Part shown: positions 28,081 to 34,854 of the stretch, one piece after another
Layout: the number at the start of each line of letters is the position of its first letter
Position numbering within the stretch: the stretch's first letter is position 1
Source of the DNA: Calothrix sp. HK-06
Lineage (GTDB): Bacteria; Cyanobacteriota; Cyanobacteriia; Cyanobacteriales; Nostocaceae
Assembly: GCF_001904745.1 (NCBI RefSeq)
Contig: NZ_MRCD01000062.1
Location: forward strand, 12,776 to 55,860
Length of the DNA stretch: 43,085 bases
Direction of reading: 5' to 3'
The notes under the pieces: generated by a model
Told to the model about the DNA's origin: nothing
Databases searched by the model: none
Seen by the model: the letters and a program-made list of their open reading frames with translations, nothing else
Position numbers and translations under genes: made by a program

Positions 28081-29430
28081 ATGATTACAACCCAAATTCA
28101 AAATCCCAAATCTCAAATCTCAAATCTCAAATCTAAAATCTCTCAATCTCCTTACCAAGCTTACGTCTACTCCTACCCCCACAAAACCGCATACCGTCCC
28201 CTCACCCCACCCGTAAACCTTGCCAACTTATGGTCAAACCAAAATAAAAGCGCATTATTTCTCTACATTCACATACCCTTCTGCGAAATGCGCTGCGGGT
28301 TCTGCAACTTATTTACCACCGTTACCCACAACGAAGATTTTGTAACTCAATACGTCCGCGCGCTACAGCGACAAGCGCAACGGGTAAAATCAACTTTAGG
28401 AAAATCATCATTCGCGCGCTTTGCCATTGGTGGAGGAACACCAACTCAACTACCCATCCAGCACCTTGAAACAATCCTTGATATTGCTGAACAAACGATG
28501 GGCGCCAACTTACAGTCCATTCCTATTTCTGTAGAAGTTTCCCCAGAGACAGTAACCGAAGATAAATTAAAGCTGTTACGAGAACGAGGCACCGATAGAA
28601 TTAGTATAGGTGTCCAAAGTTTCATTGAGTCAGAAGTTCTCGCAACCCAACGGCGCCAAACTACTCCTCAAGTCGAAGCAGCTTTAGGAAGAATCCGCGA
28701 AGCAGGTTTTCCCACATTAAATATTGACTTAATTTACGGGCTTCCCGAACAAACTGTAGAAACTTTTTTACAATCAATACATGCTGCATTGCAATTTCAA
28801 CCAGAGGAAATTTATCTATATCCTTTGTACGTGCGACCACTCACGGGTTTAGGACGTACTGATAAAGAATGGGATGATATTCGTCTCGCTTGCTACCGTA
28901 CAGGGCGCCTGTTGTTGCTATCTGAAGGATATTCTCAAGTTTCAATGCGGATGTTTCAACGGCGCGAAAATAATCCTGCGTTACCTGTTTACTGCTGTCA
29001 AGCCGATGGTATGGTTGGTTTAGGATGCGGCGCCCGTACTTACACCGATACTTTGCACTATTCTAATGACTACGCGGTTGGTGTTAAAGAAATTCGCGAT
29101 ATTTTACAAGCTTATATACACAGTGATGAAGCTTTTGATTTTGCTAGCTATGGGTTTAAGTTAGATGCAGATGAACAACGGCGCCGTTATATTTTGCTAT
29201 CTCTCCTTTCTGATGAAGGTTTGAATTTTGCTAGCTATCAGCAAAAGTTTAATAGCAGTGTTTATATAGATTTTTCTGAACTTAGGGAAGTGAAAGAGTT
29301 AAATTTGGGAATGGAAGATGGGGAAATATTGCGGTTGACTGAAGCTGGTATTGAACTTTCTGATGTAATTGGCGCCTGGTTGTTTTCTCTTAAGGTACAG
29401 GAGTTGATGGAAGGTTATGAGTTGAAATAA
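28081..29430 (+). CDS. STM4012 family HemN-like radical SAM protein
   Basis: This 449-residue protein has the radical SAM motif C68-EMR-C72-GF-C75 in FLYIHIPFCEMRCGFCNLF. It continues with FAIGGGTPTQL, RISIGVQSFIESEVLATQRR and LNIDLIYGLPEQTVETFLQS. It resembles HemN/HemW but has no HNxxYW, so it is not a coproporphyrinogen oxidase; the separate hemW at 15836-17020 fills the heme chaperone role. The family sequence starts near residue 23 (SPYQAYVYSYPHKTAYRP). The residues before that are encoded by a tandem heptanucleotide repeat (28101-28142), so the native start was altered by a repeat insertion. It is 46 bases after STM4013. Confidence 0.85.
   Translation: MITTQIQNPKSQISNLKSKISQSPYQAYVYSYPHKTAYRPLTPPVNLANLWSNQNKSALFLYIHIPFCEMRCGFCNLFTTVTHNEDFVTQYVRALQRQAQRVKSTLGKSSFARFAIGGGTPTQLPIQHLETILDIAEQTMGANLQSIPISVEVSPETVTEDKLKLLRERGTDRISIGVQSFIESEVLATQRRQTTPQVEAALGRIREAGFPTLNIDLIYGLPEQTVETFLQSIHAALQFQPEEIYLYPLYVRPLTGLGRTDKEWDDIRLACYRTGRLLLLSEGYSQVSMRMFQRRENNPALPVYCCQADGMVGLGCGARTYTDTLHYSNDYAVGVKEIRDILQAYIHSDEAFDFASYGFKLDADEQRRRYILLSLLSDEGLNFASYQQKFNSSVYIDFSELREVKELNLGMEDGEILRLTEAGIELSDVIGAWLFSLKVQELMEGYELK
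28101..28142 (+). repeat. Tandem heptanucleotide repeat in the STM4012 N-terminus
   Basis: Six tandem 7-base units (AAATCCC, AAATCTC three times, AAATCTA, AAATCTC) occupy 42 bases. Six times seven is 14 codons, so the frame is preserved. It is an STRR-type repeat like that at 13851-13932 but of a different unit. Confidence 0.85.
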
Positions 29431-29450
29431 ACTGGCAACGGATATAACGG

Positions 29451-29615
29451 ATGGGTTTTAAAACCTCTCCCCCAACCCCTCTTCTTGTAAGAGTAGAAGA
29501 CCCTGATGATACGACCGTTGAGGAAGTAAAAGCTAGTTTAAGGAAAGCTTTACAACAAGCCTCATCTGGGCGACGTTTACCATTGTCTCAAATGTGGGAA
29601 GACATTACTTCCTGA
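29451..29615 (+). CDS. Small conserved ORF, 54 residues
   Basis: From ATG 29451 a 54-residue frame reads LLVRVEDPDDTTVEEVKASL, then RKALQQASSGRRLPLSQMWE and DITS. It resembles short cyanobacterial proteins with an acidic helix followed by LPLSQMWEDI, often annotated as hypothetical or antitoxin-like. Its first codons (GFKTSPPTP) come from an intergenic CTCTCCCCCAACCCCTCT repeat, so the true start may be later or the repeat may have trimmed it. No toxin is adjacent. It lies between STM4012 and the second STM4015. The stretch from 29616 to 29793 shows no gene. Confidence 0.4.
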   Translation: MGFKTSPPTPLLVRVEDPDDTTVEEVKASLRKALQQASSGRRLPLSQMWEDITS

Positions 29616-29793
29616 CTTCCTGATGAAGGAGTGTTTAGTGATGGGATTTTAGAAATAATTCCGCAACAGCTATTGTTCAGTTAAAGCTGCTGCAAAGACT
29701 TCTTCAGCCGTTAGCTGCAATGAATTGAATGTAGGCGAAACAATGCGGTCGCTACCACGAAATTGAACAGGCTTCTGACAGGTTGAAGCTTTA

Positions 29794-30525
29794 GTGTTTG
29801 GATTTTGGTATACAACTTACTTTGAATATTATAATTTATGTCCTGCTATAGACTTACTACTTCAATTTCATGAAAAAATTACTAATGTTAAAGCTTTATT
29901 TTTTGGAGATATTAATAATAATAGATGGGAGGATATTCAATTTAGCTATAGCAATATTTGTTATGTTCTATTAGCGTATCCACAGCTAGAATTATTGAAA
30001 ATTCGCATAAGTTATTATCATAGATTTTATCAAATTTGGAGGGTTGAATTTAGCCACATTCGGCATGAAAAATTAAAAGCTCTTATTATTGAAGGTTGTG
30101 ATATTACGACTAGCGTAATAGAAGAAATTTTTAAACTTGAATTACCTAATTTAGAATATCTTGAACTTTGGCTTGACATAAACGATTATGATGTAAGCGA
30201 ATTGAATTTTCACAATAAGTTTCCAAAACTTAAGTATTTAGGGATACATAGTTATAATAATCACTCAGAACATATAGACATTTATTTTGCAATTATAGAT
30301 TCTTTAGAAATTGAAAATTTAGTTGAACTAAACCTTTCAAGAGGAGCAATACAAGATGAAGCAGCAAAATATTTACTTAATTGTCCGGCAGTTCGTCAAC
30401 TAGATACTCTTGATATTTCTTATAATTGTTTAACTGATGGGATGATTGAAAAATTTAATCAATTAAATATTGAAGTTATTTCTGAGAAGCAAGAACCATA
30501 TAGGTATTGGTCTGCATATGAGTAA
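29794..30525 (+). CDS. STM4015 family LRR protein, copy 2, N-terminally truncated
   Basis: This 243-residue frame starts at GTG 29794. Its first residues align with positions 110 onwards of copy 1 (EALVFGFW against EALICYLP), and codons for VEAL immediately upstream are in frame but follow a TGA. The first third of the protein is therefore missing. The leucine-rich repeats NVKALFFGDI, YPQLELLKIRISY, LKALIIEGCDITTS, LPNLEYLELWLD, LKYLGIH and LVELNLSRGAIQDEAA are intact, as is the tail RYWSAYE. It lies directly upstream of STM4011. Copy number two of this family in one cassette suggests substrate or partner diversification. Confidence 0.75.
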   Translation: MFGFWYTTYFEYYNLCPAIDLLLQFHEKITNVKALFFGDINNNRWEDIQFSYSNICYVLLAYPQLELLKIRISYYHRFYQIWRVEFSHIRHEKLKALIIEGCDITTSVIEEIFKLELPNLEYLELWLDINDYDVSELNFHNKFPKLKYLGIHSYNNHSEHIDIYFAIIDSLEIENLVELNLSRGAIQDEAAKYLLNCPAVRQLDTLDISYNCLTDGMIEKFNQLNIEVISEKQEPYRYWSAYE

Positions 30526-30540
30526 CTAAATTAGATGAGT

Positions 30541-30571
30541 AGGGCAGGCAGGGATGCCTGCTCCACAAGAG
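30541..30571. repeat. GGGCAGGCAGGGATGCCTG repeat between STM4015 and STM4011
   Basis: A copy of the dispersed unit also seen at 941-1014, 22121-22150 and 23563-23619. CAGGCAGGGATGCCTG forms a short hairpin. It follows copy 2 of STM4015 by 15 bases. Confidence 0.65.
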
Positions 30572-30620
30572 TTATCTTTATAATACTGATATATTAGGGT
30601 TTGATAATAATGGAGTTTAT

Positions 30621-31487
30621 ATGCATTTGAACATTCTTTATCGGGGTTCTTTGGTTAGTTGTAATTACGGTTGTGAGTATTGTCCTTTTGCGAAGCGTCA
30701 GCAAACAGCGGCTGAATTAGCTAGTGATAAACAAGATTTGGAACGGTTTGTGAATTGGGTTTCTCAACATCCACAACATGAGTTTTCAATTCTTTTTACT
30801 CCTTGGGGTGAGGCGTTAATTCATCGCTGTTATCAAGAAGCTTTGGTAAGGTTAACTCAAATGTCTCATGTTAATAAGGCTGCTATTCAAACTAATCTTT
30901 CTTGTAATTTAGATTGGGTGGAGGAGTGTAATAAGGATAAACTGGCACTTTGGGCTACTTTTCACCCGGAATGGGTAGAAAGAGACAGTTATGTTGCTAA
31001 ATGTCTGGAACTGGATAGACGAGGCGCCCGTTTTAGTGCTGGTGTGGTAGGTTTCCCGCAGTTTAAACATGAAATTGCTGCTTTGCGTCAAGATTTACCA
31101 GAACATGTGTATTTGTGGATTAACGCAGTAAAGGCGGAGTTGCCGAATTTATCACAAGAAGACAGGGAGTTTTTTAAGTCTATTGACCCGTTGTATGAAT
31201 TGAATACGCAACATTACCCAAGTTTTGGACGTTCTTGCCGCGCGGGTAAGTCAGCCCTAACGGTTGACGGTCAGGGTACAATGCGACGTTGCCATTTTAT
31301 CAAGGTGCCGATTGGTAATATATATGATGATAACTGGGAAGATTATTTAGTTGATAGAACCTGTACAAATAAAACTTGCCATTGTCACATTGGCTACGTC
31401 CATTTAGAGTATTTAGAACTTAATAAGGTGTTTGGCTCAGGAATTTTAGAAAGGATTCCACAACAGATAGCCCTGCGTAAACTGTAA
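30621..31487 (+). CDS. STM4011 family radical SAM protein
   Basis: This 288-residue protein has the radical SAM motif C14-NYG-C18-EY-C21 in SCNYGCEYCPFAKRQ, with FTPWGEAL and AAIQTNLSC following. Its C-terminal third holds further cysteines (RSCRAGKSALTVDGQGTMRR-C, then CTNKTCHCHIGYVHL), enough to bind one or two auxiliary iron-sulfur clusters of the SPASM/twitch type. Such enzymes often modify peptides or proteins by radical chemistry. It is the last gene of the STM4015-4011 cassette, on the same strand. The next gene is convergent and unrelated. Confidence 0.85.
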   Translation: MHLNILYRGSLVSCNYGCEYCPFAKRQQTAAELASDKQDLERFVNWVSQHPQHEFSILFTPWGEALIHRCYQEALVRLTQMSHVNKAAIQTNLSCNLDWVEECNKDKLALWATFHPEWVERDSYVAKCLELDRRGARFSAGVVGFPQFKHEIAALRQDLPEHVYLWINAVKAELPNLSQEDREFFKSIDPLYELNTQHYPSFGRSCRAGKSALTVDGQGTMRRCHFIKVPIGNIYDDNWEDYLVDRTCTNKTCHCHIGYVHLEYLELNKVFGSGILERIPQQIALRKL

Positions 31488-31525
31488 ATTTTTTGATACT
31501 TGACTAATAGAAACTCTTATAATAT

Positions 31526-32431
31526 TCATGTCTCATCTCCAGTCCATTGAAACCGCTCCTTTAAATCATTACAGTGATTTTTTGGTAAAAAATTATCGTG
31601 TTGAAGTCTACCAACTACGATACCCGGTGCAATGCCAATCTTTGAGGCAAATTTTTCTATACCCGCTTTACTACGTTGTTGACCAGAATTTAAAAATTCC
31701 TTGAATTCAGCAGGAGGTATAAGTATGTCTTCGGCGAATTTATTTGCTTCTGTTTCTTTATCTTGTTCTTCGGCAGCTTCACTACCTTTACCTTCTAGAA
31801 AAATATCTCGTTTACCATGTAATAAGATATGACCTGCTTCATGGAAAAAGCCAAACCATAAATGGTCATTTGTTTTGTAGCGTAAGCTAAGTTGAATTAA
31901 AGCTTTCTCAGAAGTTAACCAACGAGTTGCGCCACAAGTTCTTGTTTTTGGTAGCTGAGGAACAAAAACTACAGCGACACCAGCTGTTGCACACAAACGT
32001 ACTACTTCGGATTGAAAAATCTGTGGTGGTTCCAGTGTCAGCCTGCGAATATACTCTAAGGCTTCCTTAAATTTTTTTGCATCATAAGGCATACACAAAA
32101 TTTGTGCCGCTTCAATTTCTCCTCGACGCAGCCAAGCTGCCACATCGCCAAAATTACTCTCGAACGTTTGAGACTTACGAAAATACACCGGCGCATTAGA
32201 CCATATATTCCCCCATTGGTCAGGGGAAGCGACGGAAAAAAAACTCAGCACCTCCCGCAGTTGCTCAACTTTATCCTCAAATTGTTGAATCCAGCCAGCT
32301 TTAATCATAGCTTTTACCGGAATCTGGTCAAGCCAATTTACCTGTTGCTGTAAACTGTCTTTATCTTCTTGCCGTGAATCATGCTTCTCTGTAACGTCGT
32401 TCGCGGTTATTCCAAAAACTCGCTGATACAC
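31526..32431 (-). pseudogene. ImmA/IrrE metallopeptidase part of a split HTH-ImmA gene
   Basis: The frame ends at 31526 and contains the zinc peptidase motif in FFHEAGHILLHGKRD with downstream KETEANKFAEDILIPP, the ImmA/IrrE (DUF955) pattern. Upstream, EDKDSLQQQVNWLDQIPVKA is the normal linker that follows an HTH-XRE domain in longer proteins of this type. Here the two halves are in different frames: the HTH frame stops at 32379. Residues before about DSRQEDKD in this ORF (MYQRVFGITANDV) are only another frame of the HTH region. One inserted base, or two lost bases, near 32374-32381 would explain the split. As written, the two parts could still be made as separate proteins. Confidence 0.8.
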
Positions 32432-32636
32432 CCAGCACTTTTTCTAATTGCAATGCTGTCTCTGGGGTAATTGCAGTTTTACCGTTAATAATTTCGTTAA
32501 TAGTTTTTTTCGGTCTACCTGTCCTTTCTGCCAGTTCTGCCTGGGACATCCCACGCTCTTCAAGAATTTCCTGAAGAGTTTCTCCTGGGGGAGAAACATA
32601 GTCTGGGGCGTACTGATTTTGGAACTCATTACTCAT
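32379..32636 (-). CDS. HigA-type HTH-XRE antitoxin, split from ImmA by frameshift
   Basis: This 85-residue protein starts MSNEFQNQYAPDYVSPPGET and has a clear helix-turn-helix: ERGMSQAELAERTGRPKKTI, then NEIINGKTAITPETALQLEK, VLGVSASFWNNRERRYREA. Relatives continue into an ImmA/IrrE peptidase in one polypeptide. It stops early here because of the frameshift that separates it from 31526-32431. ATG 32636 overlaps the end of the HigB remnant by eight bases, the usual arrangement for a higBA pair. It probably still binds DNA, and a free HTH may act as a repressor of the locus. Confidence 0.85.
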   Translation of the reverse strand: MSNEFQNQYAPDYVSPPGETLQEILEERGMSQAELAERTGRPKKTINEIINGKTAITPETALQLEKVLGVSASFWNNRERRYREA

Positions 32637-32832
32637 GGGTATCCTCCACGCCTATTATTTTAATCGCAGTTACTTCATTCCAGTCAAGTCCACCATCCGG
32701 CTTTACGGGAATAGGTTCATGTGCTGGTTCAAATATTAATCTATATGGGTGGTCTAAGTCCAAAGATAGCTGACCAGCCCGACTATTTATCTGAAGTATA
32801 ACCAAACATAACAGGTATACTAAAATAATCAT
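32629..32832 (-). pseudogene. HigB/RelE-like toxin, C-terminal remnant
   Basis: Residues from about 17 onwards, SRAGQLSLDLDHPYRLIFEP then GGLDWNEVTAIKIIGVEDTH, are the C-terminal half of a HigB/RelE-fold toxin that normally pairs with the HTH protein downstream. The first 16 residues (MIILVYLLCLVILQIN) do not belong to the family and come from the antisense-free junction with the upstream ORF. The catalytic N-terminal half is gone, so the toxin is dead. It overlaps the HTH ATG by eight bases, confirming the original pairing. Confidence 0.8.
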
Positions 32833-33115
32833 AAAAGTGTAAACTATTAAGACTATTGTCTAGTATTTTGATTAAATTAATATACCTTTCAAGTATTAAA
32901 TCTGATGAATATTCCCGAACATTATTTAAAAATTCGCGACAATTAGATACTTTGATAGCTTTTACATCAAATAAGAATTTCTCTAAAATGAATTCTCCTT
33001 TTTCCTTGAGAAGGCAGCAAAAAGTTTTATATGGCGCATCTCCGGTTAAAGGATAAATTAGACCGTTTGTTAATGTTTCTAACTCAGTCAGAATTTTTTG
33101 GGTCTGAAATTCCAT
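32783..33115 (-). CDS. Possible nuclease A inhibitor-like protein
   Basis: This 110-residue protein begins MEFQTQKILTELETLTNGLI and has LIYPLTGDAPYKTFCCLL, AIKVSNCREFLNNVREYSSD and a tail with SLHFYDYFSIPV. The pattern of a first helix with GL(I/L)(Y/F)PxxxDxP recalls NuiA-like inhibitors of sugar-non-specific nucleases, but the similarity is weak and from memory. Its 3' end overlaps the broken HigB remnant by 50 bases in another frame, so its own C-terminus may have been replaced at the junction near 32785. It is isolated from any nuclease gene in this window. Confidence 0.4.
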   Translation of the reverse strand: MEFQTQKILTELETLTNGLIYPLTGDAPYKTFCCLLKEKGEFILEKFLFDVKAIKVSNCREFLNNVREYSSDLILERYINLIKILDNSLNSLHFYDYFSIPVMFGYTSDK

Positions 33116-33181
33116 GATATTGACAATATAGCAGCATCCTACACAAATATTTTAGTCCATTTTAAAGGACTTCCACTATTA

Positions 33182-33215
33182 GCCTATGGTTTGAACCATA
33201 GGCGTTTTAATTTAT
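33182..33215. terminator. Perfect 10-bp hairpin between convergent ends
   Basis: GCCTATGGTT (33182-33191) and AACCATAGGC (33194-33203) pair exactly, with TTTTAATTTATTTT following on the plus strand. It lies just 3' of the transporter gene, which is on the minus strand, so it can serve as its transcript hairpin. The T-run favours termination of plus-strand transcripts. Confidence 0.55.
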
Positions 33216-34591
33216 TTTGAAGCTTTAGCACTTCTCAGCCAAAACTCCACAAACGAAAGCAGCGCAGGACTTATAGGACTTATTAACCAATTAAACAAAA
33301 AGTCCGCAATAGCGGTCTTACGCGGACGGTTTAGAAAAAATGTAGACATTACAATTCCCACACAAGCTAAAGTTGCTGTGACAAAGAAAAACGGTGCAAA
33401 ACTTCCTGTAATTCCTCGTATGGCGCCAATAGTAAAAATTCCACCTAATCCTCCAAAACCAAACGCTGTAAACATTAAACCGTAGTTACTAGGGTAATTA
33501 CTCAAGCCGAAAAAGCTTAATGTTGCAGCAGGCGCCACTGCTAACCATGCTCCTAAACAAAACCAAAATATACAGTACGCTATCAAAAAACTCACAATTT
33601 GACCTTGTGATGTATTCCACATCACTATTGATGCTATCAAAATCAGAGTGTTGATAACGATAATAGTTAATTTTGGTTTGAGACGGTCGTTTAACCAACC
33701 AAATAAAGGACGACCAATACCGTTAAATACCGCAAATAATGGAATTGCAAATGCTAATTGCTCTTGTTGTAACCCAACTATTTCTTTTCCTACCTGTGCT
33801 GTTGTGGCAATTGCTGTTAATCCAACAAAAGTACCAATAATATAGCAAATCCACAACCCGTAAAAAGTCTGAGTTTGTGGCATTGGTAAGCCTAAACTAT
33901 CGATATTTTCTGTATTTGATATAGTTGGGCGCCAATTTACAGGTTGCCATCTTTGCGGAGGCATTTTCAAGACACTCGCAATTGCTAAAATTATTACCGT
34001 AAAAGCAATGCCCAAAATTACAAACGTACCGCGAACACTAAAACCAGGAATACCAATTGCACTGTTACCATTCATTAGAGTAATAGCTAACGGCGCAGTT
34101 ACCAATGGTGACAACCCAAAACCAACAACCGTCATCCCCACTGCTAAACCCTTACGGTCAGGAAACCAACGTGCAGCAACTGCAAGTGGCACACCATAAG
34201 CAATACCAACACCAATACCAGCTATTAAACCATAACTAAGTATCAAAAATGGTAAGTTGGGAGCAATACTGGAGAGTAAATACCCTATTCCAACAATAAT
34301 TCCTCCAACAGTGGTAAGTATGCGGGGACTAAACCTATATATATATAACCCCGAAATTGGCATGACAAGGGTAAAAATTACACCAAGTACCATGAATGGT
34401 AGTAAAATAGTACCTGGTTTAGCTTTTAGCGCTGTCTCAAATGGACTACTAAAAATACTCCAAGAATAAACTGTTCCCAAACATAGTAGTACCGTTAAAC
34501 CCAAAGGGATAAACAACCATCTTCCTACTTCCGGTCTTAGTCCAAAAAGTTTCTCTTCGCGCGGAAAATCAAAAAATCTAGTACTATCCAT
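33212..34591 (-). CDS. OFA-family MFS transporter
   Basis: This 459-residue protein has about 12 hydrophobic segments, from FIPLGLTVLLCLGTVYSWSI to FFLNRPRK. The conserved AYGVPLAVAARWFPDRKGLA (TM4-5 loop), VGFGLSPLVTAPLA and FNGIGRPLFGWLNDRLKPK (the second MFS motif A) fit the oxalate/formate antiporter (OFA) branch of the major facilitator family. Members exchange small carboxylates; the substrate here is unknown. It is divergent from the aas gene with 263 bases between. That gap includes a dispersed GTAGAGACGTG repeat (34603-34658). Confidence 0.88.
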   Translation of the reverse strand: MDSTRFFDFPREEKLFGLRPEVGRWLFIPLGLTVLLCLGTVYSWSIFSSPFETALKAKPGTILLPFMVLGVIFTLVMPISGLYIYRFSPRILTTVGGIIVGIGYLLSSIAPNLPFLILSYGLIAGIGVGIAYGVPLAVAARWFPDRKGLAVGMTVVGFGLSPLVTAPLAITLMNGNSAIGIPGFSVRGTFVILGIAFTVIILAIASVLKMPPQRWQPVNWRPTISNTENIDSLGLPMPQTQTFYGLWICYIIGTFVGLTAIATTAQVGKEIVGLQQEQLAFAIPLFAVFNGIGRPLFGWLNDRLKPKLTIIVINTLILIASIVMWNTSQGQIVSFLIAYCIFWFCLGAWLAVAPAATLSFFGLSNYPSNYGLMFTAFGFGGLGGIFTIGAIRGITGSFAPFFFVTATLACVGIVMSTFFLNRPRKTAIADFLFNWLISPISPALLSFVEFWLRSAKASK

Positions 34592-34602
34592 AATAAAATT
34601 CT

Positions 34603-34658
34603 CTGTAGAGACGTGATTAATCCCTACGGGAAAACCTCCGGTTTACACGTCTCTACAT
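34603..34658. repeat. GTAGAGACGTG dispersed repeat
   Basis: GTAGAGACGTG at the left and CACGTCTCTAC at the right form an 11-base inverted repeat around a 33-base centre that itself contains a short hairpin (CTACGGGAAAACCTCCGG). It is related to the 30-base copy inside chlH (4337-4366). Confidence 0.7.
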
Positions 34659-34854
34659 CTCTGTGGTGAAATACTTTATTTAATCATGGAAAGAGATAAT
34701 CTTTCTATTGCCATTAGTTTATGGCTACCATAGTATTTATCATCGACAGGTTGCTAAACTGTCTATATCTCCATCTTTTTTTGAACTTTACTTGCATAAA
34801 TAGTAGTTAGAGATGACCATATAGTAACTAGATAATAAGAGGCAATATTTATAT

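Noticed and set aside
28081-29430. Second hemW/hemN for heme synthesis
   Set aside because: It has no HNxxYW and sits in the STM401x cassette; hemW is present at 15836-17020.
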